Source: Obesumbacterium proteus (lineage in GTDB: Bacteria > Pseudomonadota > Gammaproteobacteria > Enterobacterales > Enterobacteriaceae). From it: DNA of 64,000 nt. Below the pieces are notes generated by a model that made no database searches, was not told where the DNA came from, and was given only the letters and a program-made list of their open reading frames with translations. Shown here in pieces: positions 24,613-33,901 of the stretch. The number at the start of each line of letters is the position of its first letter. Position 1 is the first letter of the stretch. A program made the position numbers and the translations under genes. Location: assembly GCF_001586165.1 (NCBI RefSeq), contig NZ_CP014608.1:620001-684000 (forward strand), in the 5' to 3' direction.

Positions 24613-25620
24613 ATGTTTTTCCATGAAGAGCAGTACATCAAGGACGTCATAACATATATTGGTAATAAACCTGACGATAGCAGCCAATATCAGAATATTG
24701 CTTACGGTACGGATAAAAATTTTTTGTTTGGCTGTGCAGTATCAATCACGTCATTTCTTATCAATAATTCAGAGCTAAAGTTTAATTTCCATGTGTTTAC
24801 CGACTCTTTTTCTGAGAGCGATAGAGAAAAATTTAAAGCATTAGCCGAGCAATATAAAACGAATATCTCTATTTACCTCGTTAATGCAGATAGTTTAAAA
24901 TCTCTGCCGGAAAATAAGCTTTGGACATATGCTATTTACTTTAGATTCATTATTGCTGATTATTTTAGCGGGAAGTTAGAGCGCATTGCATATATTGATT
25001 CTGATGTTGTATGCAATGGTTCAATACAAGAACTTGTTCATCTCCCTCTGAATGGCGCTGTGGTTGCTGCAGTTACCGAGCGTGATGAGAAGTGGTGGCT
25101 TCAACGTGCTGAGGTGTTAGGGAATAATCTGATCGCCAAAGGGTATTTTAATACGGGTGTCTTGGTGATTGACCTAGCTGAATGGCAAGCACTTGATGTT
25201 AGCATGCAGGCTATGAAGTCATTAAACGATAGTGATATAAGAAGCAAACTGACTTATTACGATCAAGATGTGCTCAATATAATCCTGGCTGGGCGGGTAC
25301 TGTTCCTAGATAAGAAATACAATACACAATTTAGTTTAAATTATGAACTAAAAAAGAATTGTAAAAGCCCTGTTGACGAAAATACGGTACTCATTCACTA
25401 CATCGGTCCAACGAAACCTTGGCACGAATGGGCTCAGTATGAAACCACTGCGTTGTTTATAAAAGCAAAGAAGATGTCTCCTTGGTGTGACGATAAATTA
25501 ATGTTACCGACTAATACAAGTCAGAATCGATACGGTGCAAAACATAGCTTTCACCAAGGACTTTATTTGAAAGGCATTAGATTTTATATAAAATATTTTT
25601 TATTGAAGATAAAGGGTTAA
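24613..25620 (+). CDS. GT8 LPS outer-core hexosyltransferase (WaaO/WaaI-like)
   Basis: 335 aa glycosyltransferase of family 8, retaining, using UDP-glucose or UDP-galactose. Features: AYGTDKNFLFGCAVSITSFL (nucleotide binding), the DXD motif AYIDSDVVCNGS, YFNTGVLVIDL, YYDQDVLNI and the C-terminal HYIGPTKPWHEWAQY. Position directly after waaP and overall similarity suggest the second outer-core sugar (WaaO or WaaI role); the sugar cannot be read from sequence. First of three GT8 paralogues in the operon. Confidence 0.9.
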   Translation: MFFHEEQYIKDVITYIGNKPDDSSQYQNIAYGTDKNFLFGCAVSITSFLINNSELKFNFHVFTDSFSESDREKFKALAEQYKTNISIYLVNADSLKSLPENKLWTYAIYFRFIIADYFSGKLERIAYIDSDVVCNGSIQELVHLPLNGAVVAAVTERDEKWWLQRAEVLGNNLIAKGYFNTGVLVIDLAEWQALDVSMQAMKSLNDSDIRSKLTYYDQDVLNIILAGRVLFLDKKYNTQFSLNYELKKNCKSPVDENTVLIHYIGPTKPWHEWAQYETTALFIKAKKMSPWCDDKLMLPTNTSQNRYGAKHSFHQGLYLKGIRFYIKYFLLKIKG

Positions 25621-25626
25621 CCCAAA

Positions 25627-26633
25627 ATGAATGTTTTTTTTAAAGAGAAAATCACGTTTGATTCTGGGAACATTATCGATGATGCTCCTACACTAAATGT
25701 ATCCTATGGTGTTGATAAGAACTTTATGTTTGGTTCTGGAGTATCAATCACATCCGTACTGATGAATAATCAGGATATAAATTTCTCATTTCATCTTTTT
25801 ACCGACTATATTGATGATGAGTATTTAAAAAATTTGAGATTTTATCTAACCAATTCAATACCTGTATAAACATCTATTTAATCGATCCTGAGTATTTTTT
25901 AGATTTACCTACGTCAAATTTCTGGTCGTATGCAACATATTTTAGAGTGCTATCATTTGAGTATTTAAGTGAGTTTATTGACTCACTACTATACTTGGAT
26001 GCAGATGTTATGTGCAAAGGTAGTCTAAGAAAGTTTACCGAAATATCATTCCAAAACCAGTACGCCGCAGTTGTTCTAGATAATGAAGAAATGCAGGTTA
26101 AAAGTGCGGAAAGGTTAAATTACCCTGAATTAGAGGGTAAATATTTCAATGCTGGTGTTTTGTATGTAAACCTAAAGAAATGGAATGAAAAAAAAGTAAC
26201 AGAATATCTTCTTAGGTTATTACGTGGTGAAACTAAATATGGTCGACTAAAGTATCTTGACCAAGATGGATTAAATATTGTATTTGAATTAAATAATATA
26301 TATCTACCAAATGATTTTGATTGCATTTATTCGCTTAAAAATGAGCTAAAAGATCCTTCACACCAAACATATAAAAATACTATTGGTGATAGTACTGTTC
26401 TTGTTCATTATACTGGGATTACCAAACCATGGCATCATTGGGCGAGCTATCCAGCATCAAAATATTTTAGTCTGGCAAGAGATATATCCCCTTGGAAAAG
26501 TTACCCTCTGAAAAAAGCGGGGACTTTAGCTGAAATGCAAAAGTATTATAAGCATGTATTCAAGCAAAAAAAATATTTCTTAGGAGTATTATTTCTCATT
26601 CAATATAAAATTAAGAAATTAAAGAGTAAGTGA
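25627..26633 (+). pseudogene. GT8 LPS outer-core glycosyltransferase, frameshifted
   Basis: The frame opening at 25627 (MNVFFKEKITFDSGN, SYGVDKNFMFGSGVSI) ends early at 25869 with YLTNSIPV. Homology continues in another frame from about 25845: SNQFNTCINIYLID, TSNFWSYATYFRV, YLDADVMCKGS, KYFNAGVLYVNL, YLDQDGLNI, HYTGITKPWHHW, to the stop at 26633. Adding one T to the four-T run at 25840-25843 restores an unbroken protein of about 335 aa. Catalytic DXD and all later motifs are kept, so the break is recent, phase-variable, or a sequence error. Likely role: third outer-core sugar. Confidence 0.88.
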
Positions 26634-26637
26634 TAAA

Positions 26638-27336
26638 ATGATAAATAGTACACGCCGTAAAGGATTTTCATTATATTTTAAGGGTTCAGGAAATAAATAC
26701 ATTGAAATTTTTGATGATGTTATTTCTTATAATTTTAAAACAATAAAAGTCCTTAGGAATATCGATGATACAAAAGTCTCTTTAATAGAAACGAAGTATG
26801 GACGATATGTTCTAAAGATTTTTTCTCCTAAAAATAAAAAATATGAGCGATTTTTCAAATCTTTTATTAAAGGTGATTATTATAAAAATCTCATTCTGCA
26901 AACAGATCGAGTTAGAGCTGCAGGCATAACATTTCCCAACGATTTTTATTTATTAGCTGAGCGCAAGATATTTAACTATGCAAGTTTATTTATCATGCTG
27001 ATAGAATATGTTGAAGGGACTGAGTTAAATGATCTTCCATTAGTTACTGATGCAATAAAAACAGAAATAAAAACTTCTATGGAACAATTACATGCTGCGG
27101 GTATGTTATCTGGTGATCCGCATAAAGGTAATTTTATTGTTAGTCCAAATGGTGTAAGGATTATTGATCTTTCGGGGAAGCATTGTAATGCTCAGCGAAT
27201 GGCTCAAGACCGCATGGCGATGGCTAGGCATCTAGGTATTGAAAATGAGATAAAAGATATTGGTTATTATACTGTAGTATATAAAAATAAGTTGCGTAAC
27301 TTTATCAAAAAACTGAAAGGTAAAAAAACAAAATAA
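26638..27336 (+). CDS. waaY: LPS core heptose II kinase
   Basis: Phosphorylates heptose II after WaaP and WaaQ have acted. 232 aa, the usual length; kinase-like SLIETKYGRYVLKIF, MLIEYVEGTELNDLP, MLSGDPHKGNFIV (catalytic loop) and VRIIDLSGK (metal site). AT-rich, like the neighbouring transferases. Four bases after the GT8 pseudogene. Confidence 0.93.
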   Translation: MINSTRRKGFSLYFKGSGNKYIEIFDDVISYNFKTIKVLRNIDDTKVSLIETKYGRYVLKIFSPKNKKYERFFKSFIKGDYYKNLILQTDRVRAAGITFPNDFYLLAERKIFNYASLFIMLIEYVEGTELNDLPLVTDAIKTEIKTSMEQLHAAGMLSGDPHKGNFIVSPNGVRIIDLSGKHCNAQRMAQDRMAMARHLGIENEIKDIGYYTVVYKNKLRNFIKKLKGKKTK

Positions 27337-27373
27337 TATTTTATCTTTTAACTATAAATAATTGGTTTTATTT

Positions 27374-28408
27374 ATGACTACAATATCTTCTGGTATTACT
27401 AAAGTTATTCAAGCTGGCAATATTAGCCAAAGCGCATACTCTGAAACATTAGAAATCGCTTATGGAGTTGATAAGATATTTTTATTTGGCGCTGCAATTT
27501 CGATGCAATCTATCGCTCTATATAATTCTAATGTTGCACTAAATTTTCATGTATTTACAGATTATGTAGATGATGATTATATTAAAAGAGTTGATGAGTT
27601 TACTAAGAAAAACGTAAATATTACAGTCTCAATCTATCTAGTCTCTGAAGAATTAGCTAAAACTTTCCCAAGTGCAAAGCAGTGGTCTTATGCAACATTT
27701 TTCCGCTTTGTTGCTTTCCAATATCTCAGCGAAACTTGTGGAAAATTGTTGTATATAGATGCTGATGTAATATGTAAAGGAAAACTCACGGGGCTTCTAG
27801 ATATAGATTTAACTGCAGATAAATTTGCTGCCGTTATCAAAGATGTTCCCTTCATGCAGGATAAACCAGCCAAAAGATTAAATCTGCCGGGACTGCCGGG
27901 AAATTATTTCAATGCTGGAGTTATGTTTCTCAAACTTGCAGAGTGGAAGAAACGTGACTTGATGAGTATTGCAATTAAAATGCTTGCAGATGACCCATTA
28001 CACCTAAAATATAAATGCTTAGATCAAGACATTCTCAATATATTACTGTTTGAACACTGTCTTTTTATAAGTAATGATTATGACTGTTTTTATGGTGTTG
28101 ATTACGAATTAGAGAATAAAAATAATTATGATTATGAAAAAGTAATTACAGAGGATACAAAATTAATCCATTATGTTGGTGTGACTAAACCATGGCATGA
28201 TTGGGTTGATTATCCTTGCCAAAAATATTTCTTTGATGCTTATCGTTCATCGTGTTGGAGTGATATTCCGTTACTCACTGCTGCTGGTGAAAAACAGTTC
28301 ATGATGAAGAGTCGACACCATTGGAGAAATAGACATTACTTTTCTTCAATTATGTCTTTTGCTAAGTATAGAGTTATGAAATATATTAGGAAGTTTAATG
28401 GTAATTAG
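27374..28408 (+). CDS. GT8 LPS outer-core glycosyltransferase (WaaR/WaaJ/WaaT-like)
   Basis: 344 aa from the ATG at 27374; an in-frame TTG at 27362 is not needed. GT8 motifs: AYGVDKIFLFGAAISMQSI, LYIDADVICKGK (DXD), YFNAGVMFLKL, CLDQDILNI and HYVGVTKPWHDWVDY. Third GT8 member of the operon, clearly diverged from the other two, and AT-rich. It likely adds a terminal outer-core hexose; the linkage is not predictable. Confidence 0.88.
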   Translation: MTTISSGITKVIQAGNISQSAYSETLEIAYGVDKIFLFGAAISMQSIALYNSNVALNFHVFTDYVDDDYIKRVDEFTKKNVNITVSIYLVSEELAKTFPSAKQWSYATFFRFVAFQYLSETCGKLLYIDADVICKGKLTGLLDIDLTADKFAAVIKDVPFMQDKPAKRLNLPGLPGNYFNAGVMFLKLAEWKKRDLMSIAIKMLADDPLHLKYKCLDQDILNILLFEHCLFISNDYDCFYGVDYELENKNNYDYEKVITEDTKLIHYVGVTKPWHDWVDYPCQKYFFDAYRSSCWSDIPLLTAAGEKQFMMKSRHHWRNRHYFSSIMSFAKYRVMKYIRKFNGN

Positions 28409-28460
28409 AATTACCTTAGTCCTGTCATAACAAATTTAAAGCGCAATAGGTGTTTGATAA

Positions 28461-29234
28461 ATGGGCATTCCCGTCTATATAGTTTCATTACGTAGAGATA
28501 TTGATAGAAGAGCTAAGATAGCTGCTGATTTGACTCGTATCGGTGTTGAGTTCATTTTTTTTGACGCTGTTGATGCAAAGGATGAATGTAACCTCCAAAC
28601 TCTCGGTGCCATGAAGAGTTCAGGTGATGGCGGTTCTATGACGAATGGCGAGCTAGCATGTACTTTAAGTCATCAACACATTTATCAGAAAATGGTGACT
28701 CAAGAAATTGAGTGGGCAATTATCCTTGAGGATGATGTTGTCGTTGATAATAGATTCAAATCCCTCTGGATGTCTCTTAATCAGGGAGAGTATAAAAAAC
28801 TATCTCATGATAAACTTTACCTTCTTGGCGGGCAAAAAGGGTTGCACGAATATCCTGTGCTGGCCACAAGCATTATAAGTAAATTGAAGGTTGGAGAAAT
28901 AGACTTTAGGCGTATAAATTATAATATTAATAAAATAAGAAGAACATGTTGTTATTTACTTAGTAATTCTATGGCTAAGGATCTATTGGCACTAACGGAA
29001 AGTTATGGAACATACCGTGCCGATAGTTGGAAGATTATGTATAACCGAGGGGTTATCAAAGATTTTTATCTCTCTGAAATTATAAGCCACCCTATCGTCA
29101 ATGATTTTAACAGTCACCTTGAGAGCGAGAGGTCTTTGATTTCGGTAAAGAAAGTAAAAAGAACTAAATTTCAGAAAACGATGAAACTGCTTCGCTCTTG
29201 GATAAAAGTTGGTTTCTTTTCATTGCTTAGATAG
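28461..29234 (+). CDS. GT25 LPS glycosyltransferase
   Basis: 257 aa, family 25 (LgtB/LpsA-type beta-galactosyltransferase fold). Hallmarks are PVYIVSLRRDIDRR, FFDAVDAKD, TNGELACTLSHQHIYQKM and WAIILEDDVVVD (acidic motif). WaaX of the E. coli R4 core has a comparable place and, as I recall, family, so a beta-linked galactose is a reasonable guess. Ends with a basic C-terminal helix for membrane association. Confidence 0.85.
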   Translation: MGIPVYIVSLRRDIDRRAKIAADLTRIGVEFIFFDAVDAKDECNLQTLGAMKSSGDGGSMTNGELACTLSHQHIYQKMVTQEIEWAIILEDDVVVDNRFKSLWMSLNQGEYKKLSHDKLYLLGGQKGLHEYPVLATSIISKLKVGEIDFRRINYNINKIRRTCCYLLSNSMAKDLLALTESYGTYRADSWKIMYNRGVIKDFYLSEIISHPIVNDFNSHLESERSLISVKKVKRTKFQKTMKLLRSWIKVGFFSLLR

Positions 29235-29297
29235 TTTTTATAAAAATCGCCATTTTAATTACCGATATTATTGGCTAATAAAATATTAAGAGAATAT

Positions 29298-30578
29298 ATG
29301 AACTTTAATATATCAAGGCTAGGTGCAGTACGGTTTTGTGAGTATTTAATTGTCTTCCTATATCTTATTGGATTAATATTTATACCTATAACCCCCCATG
29401 TCACAAATAAAATAATCAATCTCGCTGGAGTGTTATCAATAGTGTTGGTAATTTTCAACTTGAAGCGATATTTTAGAAAGGATAACTCAATCTTATTTTT
29501 TGCTATTATAATTTTAGGCATTCTAAATCTGGCATGGTATAATTTTTATAAAACACCTGTTGTTATATATAAAAATGCTTATAGAGGATATCTTGAAGTC
29601 GGTAAAATGACTTTATTTAGTTCCTTTTCTTTTTTAATAATGAGCTCATGTTTTATCGGTAATAAATTTAAAATTCAGTTATTATTATCTAGCCTTGCAC
29701 AGGTACTTATCCTTTCTAGGGCTTTTTATCAAGGTATTTATCTTGATGTTTCGAGAATTCCTTTATCAGCCATGGATGGAAATGCAGGGCAGATGGGAGC
29801 TGCAACAGTTGCAGCTTACATGATAACGTTTTCTGCGATATATTTTTCTTTAGTTATTCTTCGGTCAGAATTAAAATATAAAATGCCAGTTTTTTATTTT
29901 AATTTCATTCTTACTTTTTGCGCATTAATAATGACGGGTACTCGGGCGGCTATCTTTACGTACCCTATTGTTACTTTTGTATTGTTAGTCATTGAGTATC
30001 GGAGGCATAAGGTATATTTAGTAAAAGCTATGTGCTTTATTTTGATTTTACTATTGGTATCTAGTCTTGTTTTTAAAAATGAAATAAAAAAACGTATTGA
30101 TGCTATAGGTAGTGATATTGTCCTTTTCAAGAAAGATAATAGTATGTCATCTATTGGGGCAAGATTCTCAATGATTCAAGCTGGCTTTAAATCATCACCA
30201 ATGGATTTATCTTGGCAATCGTTAGAGGAACGTGGACAGAAAATACTTACTCTAAGTAAGGACGATGAAAAATATAAAGGCGCAACACTTTATTCAGATG
30301 TTCATATGCATAATGAGGTTATTGAGGCTCTATCGACAAAAGGAATTTTTGGGGTAATAACTTTATTCTTTTTTTACTGTTCTCTTGTTTGGTATTGTAT
30401 TAAGACGAAAAAATATTTGCTTCTAGCTTTCCCAATGACAATGGTCTTGTTTGGTCTAAGCGATGTAATTATCCATGCGAAACCGATTCCAGCCTCATGG
30501 ATAATTACGCTCTACTTATCTATATTACTTTTAAATGATGTGCCGAAAAAAAACGAAAGGAAAATACTTAACGTTTAG
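29298..30578 (+). CDS. waaL: O-antigen ligase
   Basis: 426 aa from the ATG at 29298 (MNFNISRLGAVRF); the in-frame TTG at 29271 is not needed. About ten to twelve hydrophobic segments, a large periplasmic loop (about residues 270-350) and the conserved SDVHMHNEVIEALSTKGI with the catalytic-loop His. MTGTRAAIFTYP matches the Wzy/WaaL signature. It transfers undecaprenol-linked O antigen to the completed core. It ends the waaQ operon; in E. coli K-12 waaL instead follows waaC on the opposite strand. Confidence 0.9.
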   Translation: MNFNISRLGAVRFCEYLIVFLYLIGLIFIPITPHVTNKIINLAGVLSIVLVIFNLKRYFRKDNSILFFAIIILGILNLAWYNFYKTPVVIYKNAYRGYLEVGKMTLFSSFSFLIMSSCFIGNKFKIQLLLSSLAQVLILSRAFYQGIYLDVSRIPLSAMDGNAGQMGAATVAAYMITFSAIYFSLVILRSELKYKMPVFYFNFILTFCALIMTGTRAAIFTYPIVTFVLLVIEYRRHKVYLVKAMCFILILLLVSSLVFKNEIKKRIDAIGSDIVLFKKDNSMSSIGARFSMIQAGFKSSPMDLSWQSLEERGQKILTLSKDDEKYKGATLYSDVHMHNEVIEALSTKGIFGVITLFFFYCSLVWYCIKTKKYLLLAFPMTMVLFGLSDVIIHAKPIPASWIITLYLSILLLNDVPKKNERKILNV

Positions 30579-30602
30579 TTTATTCAAATAAACTAAACGT
30601 TA
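30569..30602. terminator. 34-bp AT-rich palindrome between convergent waaL and waaC
   Basis: TAACGTTTAGTTTATT (30569-30584) and AATAAACTAAACGTTA (30587-30602) are perfect reverse complements with a two-base centre. The waaL stop codon lies inside the left arm. There is no T run, so it may act as a barrier or a protein site rather than a classical terminator. Confidence 0.6.
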
Positions 30603-30610
30603 GTCTGGAT

Positions 30611-31578
30611 TTAAGCCCCTAATACAGTCGTCAATGCTTTTAACACTATATTGGGGCTTAACTCTCTAATGTCTTTGCTCGGCGAACAACACGCCACCTG
30701 ATTTTCTCCATATCCTCCAATCAGCCCCGGATCGGTTGGGCCATAGAGCGTAATATTTGGTCGATCGAGCGCGGCTGCAAGATGACTGAGTCCAGTATCA
30801 ACAGATACGACGGCTTTCGCCCCTGCTAATACTTCTGCCACCTGTTCTAACGATAAGCGTGGTAACACCTCTACATGATTGAAGCCTTCAGCCAAGCGCT
30901 GTGCACGTTGGTGCTCATGCTCTGCTCCCCAAGGTAATTTAATTTTCATACCCGTCGGTTCAACCAGAGTAATAAGCTCCCGCCAATGTTCTTCTGGCCA
31001 GTGCTTATCGTCGCGTGTTGTTGCATGTAAGAACACGAAATACTGACCGTGATCAGCGGGGAGATGATTGAGAAAACGCTGAGAGATAGCGTAGTCACCT
31101 CGGCTTTCCGGTTTTGTGTAGCCTAAGCTCAGCGCAAATAATTCACGTGTTCTCTCGACCGCATGCATTTTTTTATTAATGCTATAGCGGTGATTGAAAA
31201 CCAGCTGGCGAAGGGCTCACGAGCACTTTGGCAGTCTTGCCCGTGGCGCGGGCCTTTTGCGATACGGGTGATTAGCGCTGCGCTTTTTATCAGCCCCTGA
31301 GCATCAATGACGGCGTCATAGGTGCGGCGCTGTACTTCTCGTTTGAAATCACAGCGCTCTTGACGTGTATTAACACCAAACCAGTTCTTCCTCCAGCGGC
31401 GGATCGCCACTGGGATCACGCGATCGACCGCAGGATGCCAGCTCGGTATCTGCGCAAACCCTTCTTCTACCACCCAATCAAATTTTATATCTGGAATGGC
31501 ATGCATAGCATCTGTCAGTGCTGGTAGCGTGTGCAGCACATCGCCCATCGATGAGGTTTTGACAATCAAGACATGCAT
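30611..31578 (-). pseudogene. waaC: LPS heptosyltransferase I, frameshifted
   Basis: Adds heptose I to Kdo. The frame from 31578 (MHVLIVKTSSMGDVLHTLPA) is correct through SAREPFASWF, then shifts and would end at 31129. The correct continuation FNHRYSINKKMHAVERTREL runs in the next frame to 30611, ending LKALTTVLGA. One missing T (A on the plus strand, run 31197-31200) explains it; the repaired protein is about 322 aa with intact KLPWGAEHEHQRAQRLAEG and VVSVDTGLSHLAAAL. Loss of WaaC gives deep-rough LPS and would make the outer-core genes pointless, so error or a very recent mutation is likely. TAATG overlap with waaF. Confidence 0.92.
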
Positions 31579-32627
31579 TACTGCTGGGTATCCTTTGGTA
31601 ATAACTCGTTCAATGCTTGCATAACAACATCAGGCTGAATATCGATCAGGCTCTGGTGATAGCCTTGATTTGCATCACCTTTGCGTATTTTGAGATAACC
31701 AGTAATCAAGCGGATAACTTTAGCTTTGTTTGACAGCGGCGGTGTGAAATCTGGGCTGCTCGGGCCATAAAGCGCGACTAATGGTTTATCAAGCGCTGCG
31801 GCTACGTGCATTAGGCCGGAGTCATTGGTCACAATCGCCTGACATGCTGCAATTAATATCACTGCCTGATCTAAGTTTGTTTGCCCTGCGACATTCAAAC
31901 AATATTCGCGGGCGTCTTCAGTTAGCGCTTGGCAAATCTCTTCACCGGCTTCGTGATCTTTGGCTGAGCCAAATAGAGCCACCTGATAGCCTTGCTCAAT
32001 CAGTTTTTGTGCCAATGCGGCATAGTGATAGTGCGGCCATCTCTTCGCTGGGCCAAACTCAGCGCCAGGGCAGAAACCAATAATTGGGCGATGGTCTGTC
32101 AGATTAAACGCCGCAGCTGTTTCAGCAATTTCTTCATCTGAAACGCTGAGTGCTGGCCAAAGCAGTGGTTGAGGCAAATCTTTGGCAGATTTTATCTGCT
32201 GCGCCGGATAGGCCAACGCGACATACCGTTCAACCATTAGCGGGAATGCGGCTTTGTCGAGCTGGCGAACATCAGTCAGCAAGCCGTAGCGCATTTCACC
32301 TTTCCAGCCAGTTCTAGCAGGAATGCGTGCAAAGAAAGGGATTAACGCAGATTTAAACGAATTTGGCAGCACGTAGGCACGATCATAGCCCTTATCGCGC
32401 AGGCTTTTACCTAAATGATAGCGTTCGCCCAGCGCGAAAGAACCATGCCCTAAGGGCATGGCGATCGCTTCGTTAACTTCTGGCATTCGCGCTAACAAAG
32501 GACGGCACCAGTTCGGTGCCATCACGTCAATTTTAGCGTCAGGATGTTCGGCCTTCAGGGTTCGATACAAGCTTTGCGACATCATCATGTCGCCTACCCA
32601 TGAAGGGCCGATAACCAGTATTTTCAT
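31578..32627 (-). CDS. waaF: LPS heptosyltransferase II
   Basis: Adds heptose II to heptose I. 349 aa, GT9: MKILVIGPSWVGDMMMSQSL, APNWCRPLL, YVLPNSFKSALIPFF, GFCPGAEFGPAKRWP, TNDSGLMHVAAAL and YGPSSPDFTPPL. The start at 32627 follows the E. coli protein; an ATG four codons upstream touches the AAGGA site and is unlikely. Middle gene of hldD-waaF-waaC. Confidence 0.97.
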   Translation of the reverse strand: MKILVIGPSWVGDMMMSQSLYRTLKAEHPDAKIDVMAPNWCRPLLARMPEVNEAIAMPLGHGSFALGERYHLGKSLRDKGYDRAYVLPNSFKSALIPFFARIPARTGWKGEMRYGLLTDVRQLDKAAFPLMVERYVALAYPAQQIKSAKDLPQPLLWPALSVSDEEIAETAAAFNLTDHRPIIGFCPGAEFGPAKRWPHYHYAALAQKLIEQGYQVALFGSAKDHEAGEEICQALTEDAREYCLNVAGQTNLDQAVILIAACQAIVTNDSGLMHVAAALDKPLVALYGPSSPDFTPPLSNKAKVIRLITGYLKIRKGDANQGYHQSLIDIQPDVVMQALNELLPKDTQQ

Positions 32628-32662
32628 ACCGTGTTTCATTCCTTACTGTTGTGGGGCCGTGT

Positions 32663-33592
32663 TTAGGCTTTGTTATTCAGCCACGCAAGATATTCGCTCA
32701 CGCCTTCAGCAACGGTTTTAAACGGCTTGTCATAGCCAGCTGCACGCAATTTGGTGGTATCGGCTTTGGTGAAACCCTGATAGCGGCCTTTCAATTTGTC
32801 TGGGAAAGGAATGTAGCTGATGCTGCCTTTTTGGTGATAGGCAACAACCGCGTCTGCGACGGCTTGGAATGATTCCGCACGGCCAGTACCGCAGTTAAAG
32901 ATGCCAGAGATGCCTTTCTGCCAGAACCACAGGTTCACATCAGCAACGTCGCCCACATAGATGAAGTCACGTTTAAAACCATCGCTGCCTTCAAACAATT
33001 TTGGATCTTCACCGTTGTTGATTTGGTTATTCAGATGGAATGCAACGCTTGCCATGCTGCCTTTATGACCTTCACGTGGGCCATAAACGTTGAAGTAGCG
33101 GAAGCCACAAATCTGAGATTCTGCTTCTGGCAGGATCTGGCGAACATACTGATCGAACAGGAATTTGGAGTAACCGTAAACGTTTAATGGTCCTTCGAAT
33201 TCGCGTTCTTCGGTAAATTGCTCAGTTAAACCGTAGGTGGCGGCAGACGATGCGTACAAGAATGGGATTTGGCGTTCCAAGCAGAAATGCAGCAGTTCCT
33301 TAGAGTACTGATAGTTGTTATCCATCATATACTTGCCATCCCACTCGGTGGTGGATGAGCACGCACCTTCATGGAAAACGGCTTCGATATCGCCGAAATC
33401 ATCCCCAGCAACAACGCTGGCAATAAAATCTTCTTTATCCATGTAGTCGGTAATTTCTAAATCGACCAAATTAACAAATTTAGTGCCGTCTTTAAGGTTA
33501 TCGACCACGAGAATGTCGCTATAGCCGTTATTATTCAGTGCCTTAACGATGTTGCTGCCGATCATGCCAGCGCCGCCGGTTACAATAATCAT
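32663..33592 (-). CDS. hldD: ADP-L-glycero-D-manno-heptose 6-epimerase
   Basis: Last step of ADP-heptose synthesis for the inner core. 309 aa from the ATG at 33592. Rossmann motif TGGAGMIGSNIVKAL, SSTTEWDGKYMMDNNY, the YGYSKFLFD catalytic Tyr-Lys pair and FNVYGPREGHKGSMAS are intact. First gene of the leftward hldD-waaF-waaC operon; divergent from kbl. Confidence 0.98.
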   Translation of the reverse strand: MIIVTGGAGMIGSNIVKALNNNGYSDILVVDNLKDGTKFVNLVDLEITDYMDKEDFIASVVAGDDFGDIEAVFHEGACSSTTEWDGKYMMDNNYQYSKELLHFCLERQIPFLYASSAATYGLTEQFTEEREFEGPLNVYGYSKFLFDQYVRQILPEAESQICGFRYFNVYGPREGHKGSMASVAFHLNNQINNGEDPKLFEGSDGFKRDFIYVGDVADVNLWFWQKGISGIFNCGTGRAESFQAVADAVVAYHQKGSISYIPFPDKLKGRYQGFTKADTTKLRAAGYDKPFKTVAEGVSEYLAWLNNKA

Positions 33593-33901
33593 GAGATTTA
33601 CCTTTAAATAAACGAAACAGTGGCGCACAACGCCCCACGTTATATGACCTCATAATAGCATTTCATGCTTAAGCATTCAGCGTATAGGGCATGAATCTGA
33701 ATCAAAAGCCCTTGAATTAGGCCTCATACTGTCATGAGTGGCACATGGCGACTAACTCATAACCGAAAGTAATTATTTCCCCTGATCCTACAACAGCGTG
33801 ATATCTGCTGCATTTCTCACATTCTGTGAGTTACAAACTCGTTTCATTTGCAACAAGACAGTAATATGTTTCACAAACTTGCCCATCCAGGAGATAACAC
33901 C
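33593..33901. promoter_or_regulatory. Divergent control region hldD / kbl
   Basis: 309 bp without a convincing gene; it must hold the leftward hldD and rightward kbl promoters. A short in-frame extension of kbl (from 33848) is upstream of the AGGAG ribosome site and is not taken as coding. No operator could be assigned with confidence. Confidence 0.5.
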
